A stretch of 64,000 bases of DNA from positions 1,729,001 through 1,793,000 of the forward strand of contig NZ_JAPEPJ010000001.1 of the NCBI RefSeq assembly GCF_026340255.1. Reading direction: 5' to 3'. Below the pieces are notes generated by a model that was not told where the DNA came from, did not search any database, and saw only the letters and a list, made by a program, of their open reading frames with translations. This document shows positions 36,554 to 45,706 of the stretch, in pieces; the stretch's first letter is position 1; each line of letters opens with the position of its first letter. A program made the translations under genes and the position numbers. The stretch is from Streptomyces sp. NBC_01408. Its GTDB lineage: Bacteria > Actinomycetota > Actinomycetes > Streptomycetales > Streptomycetaceae.

Positions 36554-36803
36554 CGCTCGCGCTGTGCGGTGGCGCTCGCGCTGTGCGGTGACGGGAGAGG
36601 GCGGTCTGTGCGAGCAGGGGTTTGGCGGGGGGCGGGGGTGGGGTGGGGACGCTCCGGAGTGTCTCCTCGGCTCGCGCCGGGGTCCGGCTGCGCGAGGTGC
36701 GGCCCGGGTTGCGCGCTCGTCCTGCGGGGACCCTCCTGCGCGTCCCCACCCCACCCCCGCCGGGCTCCGGCACTCCTGCGCGTCCCCGCCCGACGGTGGC
36801 GGG
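36554..36803. repeat. Repeat-rich intergenic stretch with a 22-bp inverted repeat
   Basis: No gene supported. A 22-bp perfect inverted repeat (36631-36652 and 36740-36761, arms starting GGCGGGGGTGGGGTGGGG) encloses 87 nt. Also present are a tandem copy of GCTCGCGCTGTGCGGTG near 36554-36591 and two copies of CTCCTGCGCGTCCCC near 36734 and 36773. The G-runs could form quadruplexes on one strand. Confidence 0.6.
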
Positions 36804-37274
36804 GTGCGGGGTGCGGTCGGGGACTGGCGGCGGGATGCGCTGCTGCTGTGCCTGCTGCCCGTGTTCTGCTGGCCCGCGGTGGTCGCGGCCGTGCTCACCC
36901 GGCCGGTCCTGATGCTGGTGCTGCTGAGCCCGGTGGTGCTCGGGGTGCGGGAGCTGTACGTGGTCCGGCGGGTGGGCCGCGCGCTGCGGGACCCGGGGGT
37001 GCGCTGGACGGCGTACGAGGCCGAGGTCGTGCGCCGCGGGTGGCTTCCGCCGGTGCTGGTCCTGGACGGGCGGTACGCGCTGACCCTGGGCCCGCTGGGC
37101 CGCAGGGTGCTGCCGCCGCGCCCGTGGCCGCGCCGGGAGCCGCTGCCGGACACCGTCGAGGTCCTGCTGGCCGGGGATCCGGCGCGGGGCGCCGTCGTCT
37201 GGGCCCCGGCCGCCGGCCGCCTGGGCCGCGCCCGGCTCCGGCGCGGCTGCCCCGCCCGTACGGGGGCTGGGTAG
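36804..37274 (+). CDS. Small membrane protein, unknown function
   Basis: 156 residues from a GTG at 36804. Two adjacent hydrophobic helices near the N-terminus (LLLCLLPVFCWPAVVAAVL and PVLMLVLLSPVVLGV), then a basic soluble part with WTAYEAEVVRRGWLPPVLVLDGRYALTLG. The start is a judgement: the frame is open to 36564, but that part runs through the repeat-rich DNA and does not look coding. No family recognised. Confidence 0.5.
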   Translation: MRGAVGDWRRDALLLCLLPVFCWPAVVAAVLTRPVLMLVLLSPVVLGVRELYVVRRVGRALRDPGVRWTAYEAEVVRRGWLPPVLVLDGRYALTLGPLGRRVLPPRPWPRREPLPDTVEVLLAGDPARGAVVWAPAAGRLGRARLRRGCPARTGAG

Positions 37275-37281
37275 GGCAGGC

Positions 37282-37761
37282 CTAGCCGAGGTCCAGGGTC
37301 GCCTTGTGGATCCGCCAGCGGTCCAGGAGGCCCAGCATTTCGCCCTGGAGGAACTCGAAGAAGGCCGCCGTCTCGGCGATCCTGGTTCCGGCGGGGGAGT
37401 CGGCGCCGAGGCTCGCCGCCCCCTCGCGCAGGGTCTTCTCCCACATGGTCAGCACCTGGTCCCGCCGGGTGAAGGTCTCGTACCAGAGCTCGTTGTGCAG
37501 GACGTACCGGTCGCGCCGGGAGCCCGGCTCCCGCTCGCGGCTGACCATGCTGACCTGGGTCAGGTAGGACACGGCTCCCGAGACCGCCGCGGGGCTGATC
37601 CGCAGGGACTCGCTGAGTTCCGCGGAGGTCATCGCGCCCCCGTCGGTCGCCATCAGCTGGGCGAAGACGCGCGCCGCCATGCGCTGCATCCCCGCCTCGG
37701 TCAGCTGTGCGGCGAACCGCTCCACGAAGCGGGAGACCGCTTCCTCGTTCCGTACCGCCAT
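37282..37761 (-). CDS. GbsR/MarR-type transcriptional regulator
   Basis: 159 residues from ATG 37761 (AAGGTGG upstream; a GTG at 37773 would add four residues). The winged HTH is RMAARVFAQLMATDGGAMTSAELSESLRISPAAVSGAVSYLTQVSMVSRERE by position 27-80, recognisable from LRISPAAVSGAVSYL followed by the wing GSRRDRYVLHNE. The C-terminal helices (LTMWEKTLREGAASLG) dimerise. It is divergent from an ABC exporter operon and very likely represses it through the palindrome at 37801-37816. Confidence 0.82.
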   Translation of the reverse strand: MAVRNEEAVSRFVERFAAQLTEAGMQRMAARVFAQLMATDGGAMTSAELSESLRISPAAVSGAVSYLTQVSMVSREREPGSRRDRYVLHNELWYETFTRRDQVLTMWEKTLREGAASLGADSPAGTRIAETAAFFEFLQGEMLGLLDRWRIHKATLDLG

Positions 37762-37800
37762 CTCGTCCGCCACCTTCCCTACTTTATACGATTCTTTAAC

Positions 37801-37816
37801 TTCACAAATTTATGAA
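37801..37816. promoter_or_regulatory. Operator palindrome of the GbsR-type regulator
   Basis: TTCACAAATTTATGAA is a near-perfect 16-bp palindrome with one mismatched pair, in an unusually AT-rich patch between divergent genes. It ends 8 nt before the likely -10 (TACGTT, 37824-37829) of the ABC operon. Confidence 0.68.
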
Positions 37817-37836
37817 AGAAGCGTACGTTCGGAATC

Positions 37837-38763
37837 ATGACGAAGGCAATCAGCGTGGCCGGACTCCACAAGGCGTTCGGCGCCACCCGCGCACTGGACG
37901 GACTCGACCTCACGGTCGCCACCGGCGAGGTCCACGGCTTCCTCGGCCCCAACGGCGCCGGCAAGTCCACGACGATCCGGGTCCTGCTGGGCCTGTTGCG
38001 CGCCGACTCCGGCACCGCCGAACTGCTCGGCGGTGACCCCTGGGCCGAGGCCGTGGCCCTCCACCGCCGCGTCGCCTACGTGCCCGGCGACGTCACGCTC
38101 TGGCGCAACCTCTCCGGCGGCGAGGTGATCGACCTCTACGGACGGCTCCGCGGGGGCCTCGACCGGGCCCGCCGCGCCGAGCTGGTCGAACGGTTCGAAC
38201 TCGACCCGACAAAGAAGGGGCGTACGTACTCCAAGGGCAACCGGCAGAAGGTCGCCCTCGTCGCCGCCTTCGCCTCCGACGCCGAGCTGCTCATCCTCGA
38301 CGAGCCCACCTCCGGCCTCGACCCGCTGATGGAAGGGGTCTTCCGGTCCTGCGTCGCCGAGGCCCGCGCCGCCGGGCGCACCGTCCTGCTGAGCTCGCAC
38401 ATCCTCAGCGAGGTCGAGGCCCTCTGCGACCGCGTCAGCATCATCCGCAAGGGGCGCACGGTGGAGACCGGAACCCTCGCCGGACTGCGGCACCTGACCC
38501 GTACCTCGATCAGCGCCGAGCTCGCCGGCCCGCCCAACGGCATCGCGCACCTGCCCGGCGTGTACGACGTGGACGTGCAGGGGCTGAGGATCCGCCTGCA
38601 GGCCGACACCGACAAACTGGACGCCGTACTGCGCGCCCTCACCGATTCCGGGATCCGGTCTCTGACCTCGACGCCGCCCACCCTCGAAGAGCTGTTCCTG
38701 CGGCACTACGCGGACGTGGAAGGCGCGGAAGGTGCGGAAGACGCGGAAGGTGCCTCGCGATGA
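37837..38763 (+). CDS. ABC transporter ATP-binding protein (exporter type)
   Basis: 308 residues. Walker [34 protein letters not shown] as signature (a shifted form of LSGGQ, as in many drug exporters), Walker [15 protein letters not shown], and H-loop [11 protein letters not shown]-terminal ~90-residue extension is typical of DrrA-like ATPases. ATG at 37837 lies 7 nt after TACGTT: leaderless. The stop overlaps the permease start (ATGA). Regulated by the divergent GbsR-type gene, so it probably exports an antibiotic-like or osmolyte-like compound. Confidence 0.9.
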   Translation: MTKAISVAGLHKAFGATRALDGLDLTVATGEVHGFLGPNGAGKSTTIRVLLGLLRADSGTAELLGGDPWAEAVALHRRVAYVPGDVTLWRNLSGGEVIDLYGRLRGGLDRARRAELVERFELDPTKKGRTYSKGNRQKVALVAAFASDAELLILDEPTSGLDPLMEGVFRSCVAEARAAGRTVLLSSHILSEVEALCDRVSIIRKGRTVETGTLAGLRHLTRTSISAELAGPPNGIAHLPGVYDVDVQGLRIRLQADTDKLDAVLRALTDSGIRSLTSTPPTLEELFLRHYADVEGAEGAEDAEGASR

Positions 38764-40343
38764 AGAACCGACTGGCCGGGACGGGCGCGCTGCTGCGGCT
38801 GGCCCTGCGCCGCGACCGGGTGATGATGCCGGTCTGGATCATGGTCGTGTCGCTGCTGGTGCTCAGCTTGCCCGCCTCCCTCGAATCCGTGTACTCCACG
38901 CCCGCCGAACGGGCCCGGCTGTTCGCCGCCATGGGCGCCAACGGATCCCTGCGCGCCCTGTACGGGCCGCTCTTCGGCGACTCGGTCGGCGCCCTGACCG
39001 CCTGGCGCGGCGGCGTCTTCGCCGGGCTGCTCGCCGGGGTCATGAGCCTGGTCATCGTGGTCCGGCACACCCGAGAGGAGGAGGAGACGGGCCGTCAGGA
39101 GCTGATCTCCGCAGCCATGGTGGGCCGCCAGGCCCCGCTGACGGCCGCGCTCCTGGCCGCCCTCGTGGCGAACGGGCTCGTCGCGCTGGTCGTGACCGCC
39201 GGCCTCGCCGGGCAGGGCGCGGGCGGCGCCGCGGCCCTCGGGCTCGCCCTCGGCGCCACCGGGATGATCTTCGCGGGGCTGGCGGCCGTGGCGGCCCAGC
39301 TCACCGAGAGCGCACGGCTCGCGAAGGGCCTCACCGGGGCGGCGGTCGGCGCGGCCTTCGTCCTGCGCGCGGCGGGCGACGCGGGCTCGCGGACCGGCTC
39401 TTCGGTCCTGACCTGGATCTCGCCGCTGGGCTGGCTGCAGCACGTACGGGCCTTCGCCGCCGAACGCTGGTGGGTGTTCGCCCTGTTCGCCGCGGCCGCG
39501 ACCGCTCAGGTGGCGGCGGCGTACGTACTGGCCGGGCGCCGCGACGTGGGCATGAGCTTCCTGCCCGCCCGGCCCGGCCCTGCGCGCGGCCGGCTCGGCA
39601 CGGCCGGGGCGCTGGCCTGGCGGCTCCAGCGCGGCAGCCTGACCGGCTGGAGCCTGGGCTTCCTCGCCGCCGGTGCGGTCTTCGGCGCGATGACGGACGG
39701 GGCCACCGAACTGGTCGGCGACAACGAGAGGACCCGCGAGATCATCGAGCGGATGGGCGGCCGGAGCGGGATGACCGACGCCTTCCTCGCCACCATGGCC
39801 GGGATGCTCGGCCTGGTCGCCGCCCTGTACATCGTCTCGGCGGTGCTGCGGCTCAGCGGCGAGGAGTCGGGGCAGCGGGCCGAACCGCTGCTCGCGAACG
39901 CCGTCGGCCGGCTGCGCTGGGCCGGTGGCCATCTCGCCGTGGCCTTCGGCGGCGCGGCGCTGATCCTGCTGCTCGGGGGGATCGGCCTGGGCGTCGGGCA
40001 CGGGCGGTCCGTCGCGGGCACCGGCGCGGCCGTCGGCGCCACCCTCGCGCAGCTCCCGGCGGTCTGGGTGATCGGGGGCGTCGCCGCCCTGCTGTACGGT
40101 GCGGCCCCCAGGTACGCGGTGGCCGCCTGGGCGGTGGCCGGGACCGCGCTGGCCCTGGGCTGGGTCGGCCCGGCGCTGGAGCTCCCGCAGGCGGTCATGA
40201 ACCTCTCGCCCTTCGCCCACCTGCCGAAGCTGCCGGGGGCCGAGGCCGTGACCTGGGCCCCGCCGCTGACCTTGACCGTGCTGGCGGTGGCGATGACGGC
40301 CGCGGGTCTCGGCGCCCTGCGCCGCCGCGACATGGTGGCGTGA
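38760..40343 (+). CDS. ABC exporter membrane protein
   Basis: 527 residues with about 12 membrane helices, an ABC-2-like permease of the polyketide-exporter kind (N-terminal [54 protein letters not shown], internal second half from [21 protein letters not shown]). The two halves look duplicated. It is coupled to the ATPase gene. Resistance or export function is inferred from class. Confidence 0.85.
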   Translation: MKNRLAGTGALLRLALRRDRVMMPVWIMVVSLLVLSLPASLESVYSTPAERARLFAAMGANGSLRALYGPLFGDSVGALTAWRGGVFAGLLAGVMSLVIVVRHTREEEETGRQELISAAMVGRQAPLTAALLAALVANGLVALVVTAGLAGQGAGGAAALGLALGATGMIFAGLAAVAAQLTESARLAKGLTGAAVGAAFVLRAAGDAGSRTGSSVLTWISPLGWLQHVRAFAAERWWVFALFAAAATAQVAAAYVLAGRRDVGMSFLPARPGPARGRLGTAGALAWRLQRGSLTGWSLGFLAAGAVFGAMTDGATELVGDNERTREIIERMGGRSGMTDAFLATMAGMLGLVAALYIVSAVLRLSGEESGQRAEPLLANAVGRLRWAGGHLAVAFGGAALILLLGGIGLGVGHGRSVAGTGAAVGATLAQLPAVWVIGGVAALLYGAAPRYAVAAWAVAGTALALGWVGPALELPQAVMNLSPFAHLPKLPGAEAVTWAPPLTLTVLAVAMTAAGLGALRRRDMVA

Positions 40344-40350
40344 CCCGCGT

Positions 40351-41568
40351 CTAGAACTCCACCAGCAGCCGCTCCAGGCCCCGGATGACGTACCCCTCCC
40401 GCCACTGCGGCTCCTCGACGAGCCGCAGTGGCGGGAACCCGTCCGCCAGCAGCGCCCCGAAGGAGGCCTCCAGCTCCCGCCGGGCCAGCGGAGCCCCCAG
40501 GCAGTAGTGGATTCCGGCACCGAAGCTCAGGTGCGGATTGTCGGCCCGCAGGAGGTCCAGGGTGTCGGGGTCCGTGAAGCGTGCGGGGTCCCGGTTCGCG
40601 GACCCGAAGAGCAGCGCGACCTCCGCTCCGCGCGGGATGAGCGTGTCCCCGATCCGGATGTCGTCGAGCACCCAGCGCTCGAACATCTGCAGAGGTGTGT
40701 CGTACCGCATGAGTTCATCCACAGCTGTGGACAACTTTTCGGAACTCGGCGGTCCGGGGTGCGCGCGCAGGGCCGCGAGCTGCCCGGGATTACGGAACAA
40801 GGCCCACCAGCCGTTGACGGTGGTGTTGACGGTGGCCTCGTGCCCGGCGTTCAGCAGGAGCACGCAGGTGGAGATCATCTCCTGCTCGCTGAGCCTGCCC
40901 TCCTCATCGTGGGCGGCGATCAGCGCGGAGATCAGATCCTCCCCGGGGCGGGTGCGCCGTTCGGTGATCAGCCCGCGCAGGTAGGCGCTGAACTCGACGC
41001 TCGCCCGTACCGCGCGCCGCGCCGTCTCCTCGTCCGGCCGGAGCTCGAACATCCCGCAGATATCGGCCGACCAGGGCCGCAGCAGGCCCCGGTCCGCCTC
41101 CGGCACCCCCAGCAGCTCCGCGATCACGGCCACCGGCAGCGGCTCGGCGACGACGGTCAGCAGGTCCCCGCCGCCGTCCGCGAGCAGCTGCCCCGCCAAC
41201 TGCCGGGCCAGCCGCTCCACGGCCGGTACGAGCCGTTCCACCGTCCGGGGCGTGAAGGCCTTCGCCACCAGCCGCCGCACCCGCGCGTGCGCGGGATCCT
41301 CCAGGTCCAACAGACCGTTGCCGTTGAGCACGTGGAAGGGCTCGTGCTCCACCGGCGGGGCCTCGCGCCCGAACTCCTCGTGCGAGAACCGGTGCAGATA
41401 GGTCCGCCCCAGCCGCCGGTCCCGCAGCAGTGCGCTCACATCGGCGTAGTGCGGGACGAGCCACTGCCCGGTGGCCTCCCACCACACGGCCCGCCCCCGC
41501 TCCCGCAACTCCCGGTACGCCGGATACGGATCGGCGACGAACGCGGCATCCCACGGATCAAAGCCCAT
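40351..41568 (-). CDS. Cytochrome P450
   Basis: 405 residues. I-helix LLLNAGHEATVNT (the usual A/G-G-x-E/D-T motif, here AGHEAT), ExxR in VDELMRYDT, and the haem loop FGAGIHYCLGAPLARREL with the Cys ligand near residue 352. A bacterial class I P450 of the CYP107-like kind, needing ferredoxin and reductase, neither of which is encoded nearby. ATG 41568 lies 6 nt after TACAGT on the minus strand: leaderless. Convergent with the exporter, 7 nt away, which hints at but does not prove linkage to a small-molecule pathway. Confidence 0.93.
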   Translation of the reverse strand: MGFDPWDAAFVADPYPAYRELRERGRAVWWEATGQWLVPHYADVSALLRDRRLGRTYLHRFSHEEFGREAPPVEHEPFHVLNGNGLLDLEDPAHARVRRLVAKAFTPRTVERLVPAVERLARQLAGQLLADGGGDLLTVVAEPLPVAVIAELLGVPEADRGLLRPWSADICGMFELRPDEETARRAVRASVEFSAYLRGLITERRTRPGEDLISALIAAHDEEGRLSEQEMISTCVLLLNAGHEATVNTTVNGWWALFRNPGQLAALRAHPGPPSSEKLSTAVDELMRYDTPLQMFERWVLDDIRIGDTLIPRGAEVALLFGSANRDPARFTDPDTLDLLRADNPHLSFGAGIHYCLGAPLARRELEASFGALLADGFPPLRLVEEPQWREGYVIRGLERLLVEF

Positions 41569-41608
41569 CCCGGCACTGTAGGCCTTGTCCTCCGACCGGA
41601 CCGGGGTT

Positions 41609-42268
41609 TCAGGCCGGGGTCACCAGGCGGGTCTCGTAGGCGAACACCGCCGCCTGCGTGCGGTCCCGCAGGCCCAGCTTGACCAGGATCCGGCTCACAT
41701 GGGTCTTGATCGTGGACTCCGCGACGATCAGCCGGTCGGCTATCTCCGCATTGGACAGCCCCTGCGCGATCAGCACCAGCACCTCCGTCTCCCGCTCCGT
41801 CAACTCCCCCACCGCCGCCGGATCGGCCGGCTTCGGCGTCTCGGAGAGCTTGGAGAACTCCGCGATCAGCCGCTTGGTCACCGAGGGCGCCAGCAGCGCA
41901 TCCCCGGCCGCCACCACCCGTACCCCGTCAGCGAGCTGACGGGCCGAAGCGTCCTTGAGCAGGAACCCGGAAGCCCCGGCCCGCAGCGCCTGGTACACGT
42001 ACTCGTCGAGGTCGAAGGTCGTCAGGACCAGCACCTTCGCGTCCGTGTCGGCCGCCACGATCTCCCGTGTCGCCTCCAGCCCGTTCATCTCCGGCATCCG
42101 GATGTCCATCAGCACCACGTCCGGCCGCAGCGCCGCCACCTGGGCGATGGCCGCACGGCCGTCGACCGCCTCGCCCACCACCTCGATGCCGTCCATGGCG
42201 TTCAGCAGGACGGAGAAGCCCTCCCGGACCATCATCTGGTCGTCGACGATCAGCACTCTGATCGTCAT
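41609..42268 (-). CDS. NarL/LuxR-family response regulator (first pair)
   Basis: 219 residues. Receiver domain with the acidic pocket near the start (VLIVDDQMMVREGF), phospho-Asp in DVVLMDIRMPEMNGLEA (about 54), the Thr of LVLTTFDLDEYVY and Lys of GASGFLLKDAS. C-terminal HTH: LTERETEVLVLIAQGLSNAEIADRLIVAESTIKTHVSRIL in pattern. The start overlaps the stop of its kinase (ATGA-type), so the pair is coupled. Nearly the same sequence as the regulator at 43680. Confidence 0.93.
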   Translation of the reverse strand: MTIRVLIVDDQMMVREGFSVLLNAMDGIEVVGEAVDGRAAIAQVAALRPDVVLMDIRMPEMNGLEATREIVAADTDAKVLVLTTFDLDEYVYQALRAGASGFLLKDASARQLADGVRVVAAGDALLAPSVTKRLIAEFSKLSETPKPADPAAVGELTERETEVLVLIAQGLSNAEIADRLIVAESTIKTHVSRILVKLGLRDRTQAAVFAYETRLVTPA

Positions 42269-43590
42269 GCCGACTCCTCTTCCAGCGCCCGCTCCGGACG
42301 GCTGGGCACCGGTATGAACACCGCCACCTCGTACCCTCCCGCCGCCGTCTCCCCGGCCGTCATCTCACCCTCCAGCATGGCCACCCGCTCCCGCATTCCG
42401 GTGATCCCGTGCCCGGCCCCCGGAGAGGGGCGCACGTCCCCGGTCGCCGCCTCGTTGACGACGCGTATGCCCAGGCCGCCGAGCACGTACGACACCTCCA
42501 CGCCGGCCGAGGCGCCCGGCGCGTGCCGCAGCGTATTGCTCAGCGCCTCCTGGATGATCCGGTACGCCGACAGCTCCACGCCCTGCGGCAGCTCCCGCAC
42601 CGCTCCGGTGATCGTCTTCTCCACCCGCAGCCCGGCCTCGCGCACATTGGCCAGCAGCCCGTCCAGCGAGGCCAGCGTCGGCTGCGGGGCATCCGGGGCC
42701 TCGTAGTCCGAGGAGCGCACCACGCCCAGCACCCGCCGCAGCTCGGTCAGGGCCGCCACCGCGTTCTCCCGGATGGTGACGAACGCGGCCTCCAGCTCCG
42801 GCGGCGGATTCTTCACCCGGTACGGGGCCGCCTCCGCCTGGATCGCGACCACCGACATGTGGTGCGCCACCACGTCGTGCAGCTCCCGCGCGATGGTGGT
42901 CCGCTCCTCCAGCAGCGTCCGCCTGTCCCGCTCCACAGCCGTGACCTCCAGCTGCGCCGAGACCTCCTGCCGCGCCTCCTTGCGCGTGTTGCGGACCGTG
43001 ACCACCAGCAGGGTCACCGCCGACAGGAAGGCCATGGGGGCGAGCTCGACGTCTCGGCCGATCAGGACCGGCAGCACCGTCCCGGCCACCACGGTGATCA
43101 GCCACAGCCACCCGGCGACCCGGGGCCGGCTCCGCATCGCCACGATGGTCACGACGGAGAGATGGGCCACGAACGTGCTCGGAACCCAGGGCCAGTTCAT
43201 GCCCGAGCTCTGGACCATGGCCAGCGGCAGCGTCACGCCCAGCATGACCCAGAACGCACCCACCGGCCGCACCAGGGTCATCAGCACGGGCGCCGCAGCC
43301 ATCAGTGCCATCAGCAGGGACAGACCGTGGGGGGCGCCCTCGCTGATCGTCATGCCGAAGAACAGTGTCAGCAGGGCCAGCAGGACCACCGCGAAGTGCG
43401 GGTAGTACCCCGCCTGCGGCCGGGCCCCTCGGGGGAGCCACCGGGCTATCCACCCGGGCTCCCGGACCGGTGGCAGCGGCCGGTAGGCGAAGGCATCGGT
43501 GATCAGGTCGTCGCGGAGGTCCTGGAGGAAGCCCGAGGCGATGCGGAACTCGGGCGGCCGGGCTGTCCCCCCGGTGGTGGTCTCGGTCAT
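42265..43590 (-). CDS. Sensor histidine kinase (first pair)
   Basis: 441 residues. N-terminal cytoplasmic stretch, about 5-6 membrane helices (about 60-190), the HisKA_3 box ARELHDVVAHHMSVV with the phospho-His, and a HATPase domain with AYRIIQEALSNTLRHAPGA and GAGHGITGMRERV. NarL-type kinase that phosphorylates the regulator at 41609. Signal unknown. ATG 43590 lies 7 nt after TACGGT on the minus strand, a leaderless pattern. Confidence 0.92.
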   Translation of the reverse strand: MTETTTGGTARPPEFRIASGFLQDLRDDLITDAFAYRPLPPVREPGWIARWLPRGARPQAGYYPHFAVVLLALLTLFFGMTISEGAPHGLSLLMALMAAAPVLMTLVRPVGAFWVMLGVTLPLAMVQSSGMNWPWVPSTFVAHLSVVTIVAMRSRPRVAGWLWLITVVAGTVLPVLIGRDVELAPMAFLSAVTLLVVTVRNTRKEARQEVSAQLEVTAVERDRRTLLEERTTIARELHDVVAHHMSVVAIQAEAAPYRVKNPPPELEAAFVTIRENAVAALTELRRVLGVVRSSDYEAPDAPQPTLASLDGLLANVREAGLRVEKTITGAVRELPQGVELSAYRIIQEALSNTLRHAPGASAGVEVSYVLGGLGIRVVNEAATGDVRPSPGAGHGITGMRERVAMLEGEMTAGETAAGGYEVAVFIPVPSRPERALEEESA

Positions 43591-43679
43591 AGACAGAACC
43601 GTAGGTCCGCCACCCCCTCACCCGCGTCGCCGCTGATGGGGATTTCCCGGGGTCCCCCTCAAGTACTACCCGGGTGGGA

Positions 43680-44360
43680 TCAGTAGCCCGACGGGCGGAT
43701 CAGACCCGTCTCGTACGCGAACACCGCCGCCTGCGTACGGTCCCGCAGCCCCAGCTTCACCAGGATCCGGCTCACATGGGTCTTCACCGTCTGCTCGGCC
43801 AGGACCAGGTGCTCCGAGATCTCCGCGTTCGACAGGCCCTGGGCGATCAGCGACAGCACCTCGGTCTCCCGCTCGGTCAACTCGTCGATCCGCGCACGCG
43901 AGGGCGCGCGCGGCGCGCCCATCCGCGAGAACTCCGTGATCAGCCGCTTGGTGATGTTCGGCGAGAGCAGCGCCTCCCCGGCCGCGACCACCCGCACGGC
44001 CTCCGCGAGCTGGTCGGCCGACGCGTCCTTGAGGAGGAAGCCGGAGGCTCCGGCGCGCAACGCCTCGTACACGTACTCGTCCAGGTCGAAGGTGGTCAGC
44101 ACCAGCACCTTCACGGCCGCGCCCGGAGCGGCCGTGATCACGGACGTGGCCTCGATGCCGCCCATCCCCGGCATGCGGATGTCCATCAGGACCACGTCCG
44201 GATCCAGTTCGGCCACCTTCGCCACGGCGTCGGCCCCGTCCACGGCCTGGCCGACCACCTCTATGTCGGGCTGGGCGTTGAGCAGCACGGTGAAGCCCTG
44301 CCGGACCATCATCTGGTCGTCGGCGATCATGACTTTGATGGGGGTGGCGCTGGCGCTCAT
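43680..44360 (-). CDS. NarL/LuxR-family response regulator (second pair)
   Basis: 226 residues, ending GLIRPSGY. Same plan as the 41609 regulator: VMIADDQMMVRQGF, DVVLMDIRMPGMGGIEA, LVLTTFDLDEYVYEA, GASGFLLKDAS, and HTH LTERETEVLSLIAQGLSNAEISEHLVLAEQTVKTHVSRIL in pattern. The ATG overlaps the kinase stop. The two systems look like an old tandem duplication. Confidence 0.93.
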   Translation of the reverse strand: MSASATPIKVMIADDQMMVRQGFTVLLNAQPDIEVVGQAVDGADAVAKVAELDPDVVLMDIRMPGMGGIEATSVITAAPGAAVKVLVLTTFDLDEYVYEALRAGASGFLLKDASADQLAEAVRVVAAGEALLSPNITKRLITEFSRMGAPRAPSRARIDELTERETEVLSLIAQGLSNAEISEHLVLAEQTVKTHVSRILVKLGLRDRTQAAVFAYETGLIRPSGY

Positions 44361-45706
44361 CAGTCCTTCTTCAGCTCGGTGGAGGTACCGCCGGCCGGCG
44401 CCGGCGGATCCATGGGGAGTACGGCGCTCACCTCGTACCCGCCGTCGGGACACGGGCCGGCGGCCAGCTCGCCCCCCAGCATGCCCGCTCGCTCCCGCAT
44501 CCCCAGCAGCCCGTGCCCGGCGCCCTGCGAGGGTGCGGCCGGGCGGGTCGGCGCGGTGTTGGCGATGCACAGGTGCAGGTCCCGCGGCCCGTAGGCGAGA
44601 CCGACCTCCACCTTGGAACCGGGCGCATGGCGCAGGCAGTTGCTCAGCGCCTCCTGGACGATCCGGTACGCGGTCAGCTCCACGCCCGGGGTCAGCGGCC
44701 GACGGATGCCGGCAATGGCGGTGGTGACCTCCAGCCCGGCCCCCCGCACGTTGTCCACGAGGCCGTCCAGCTCGGCGAGGGTGGGCTGGGGATGCTGCGG
44801 GGCCGCGGGATCGTCCGGCTGCTCGGAGCGCAACACGCCCAGCACCCGGCGCAGTTCCGTCAGGGCCTCCAGCGCGTTGGCCCGGATGCCCGCCAGGTTC
44901 TCCATCAGCTCCTGCGACGGGTTCTCCACCAGGTGCGGGGCGACCTGCGCCTGGATGGAGATGACCGACATGTGATGGGCGACCACGTCGTGGAGTTCGC
45001 GGGCGATCCGGCTGCGCTCCTCCAGCAGGGTGCGCCGGGCCCGCTCCTCCTCGGTGAGGGTCTCCTGCTCGACGAGTTTGCCGCGGGCCAGGCGGGTGGC
45101 CCGCAGGGCGTAGCCGAGGATTCCCACGAACCCGAAGAGGATGGCCACGCCCGCGATGATCGTCTGGCTCTGCGGCGGTCTGAGGACGACCTCGGCCACT
45201 CCGGAGAGGACGAGCGTGATCCCGATGACCCAGACGGTGACCCGGGGCGGCACCCGCAGGGCGACCATCAGGATCAGGAGCGCGAACGTGAACGGCCCGG
45301 CGGGCGTCCAGGGCCAGGACTGTCCCTGGCCGACGTGGTCGTGGATGGCCCAGGCGATGAGAGCCGCGGTGACGAGGCCGAGCCACCAGGCGGCGATCGG
45401 CCGGAACATGCTGAGCAGGACGGACGCGGACGACAGCAGCGACAGCCCCACCACGGCGCCGCCTTGGACCCCGTAGTGGTCGTTCAGCTGCATCCCCGTC
45501 AGGACACCGCAGGGAATGGCCGCGTAGCCGAGGACCACGTGCGGCAGCCAGGCCAGCCAGCGCGGCCGGGACATCTTCGGGAGGGGATCCCGCTTCAGGG
45601 TGAACAGCTCCCGGGCCAGGCCGCGCGGCGGGACGGTGCGGTGCTCGCCGGCGGGCGGCTGGGTCTGCTGGTTCACGTCGTCCAGGCTAAGGCCGGCCCT
45701 AGACAT
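44360..45706 (-). CDS. Sensor histidine kinase (second pair)
   Basis: 448 residues. About six membrane helices (residues 50-190), HisKA_3 box ARELHDVVAHHMSVI, and HATPase AYRIVQEALSNCLRHAPGS and GAGHGLLGMRERAG. ATG 45706 has AAGGAG at a good distance, lying inside the end of the upstream acyltransferase gene (8-nt overlap). So hydrolase, acyltransferase, kinase and regulator form one transcription unit on this strand. Confidence 0.92.
   Translation of the reverse strand: MSRAGLSLDDVNQQTQPPAGEHRTVPPRGLARELFTLKRDPLPKMSRPRWLAWLPHVVLGYAAIPCGVLTGMQLNDHYGVQGGAVVGLSLLSSASVLLSMFRPIAAWWLGLVTAALIAWAIHDHVGQGQSWPWTPAGPFTFALLILMVALRVPPRVTVWVIGITLVLSGVAEVVLRPPQSQTIIAGVAILFGFVGILGYALRATRLARGKLVEQETLTEEERARRTLLEERSRIARELHDVVAHHMSVISIQAQVAPHLVENPSQELMENLAGIRANALEALTELRRVLGVLRSEQPDDPAAPQHPQPTLAELDGLVDNVRGAGLEVTTAIAGIRRPLTPGVELTAYRIVQEALSNCLRHAPGSKVEVGLAYGPRDLHLCIANTAPTRPAAPSQGAGHGLLGMRERAGMLGGELAAGPCPDGGYEVSAVLPMDPPAPAGGTSTELKKD

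Noticed and set aside
36569..37285. Alternative plus-strand frame over the small membrane protein
   Set aside because: Has no hydrophobic segments and is rich in R, G and A; the frame starting at 36804 encodes plausible membrane helices.
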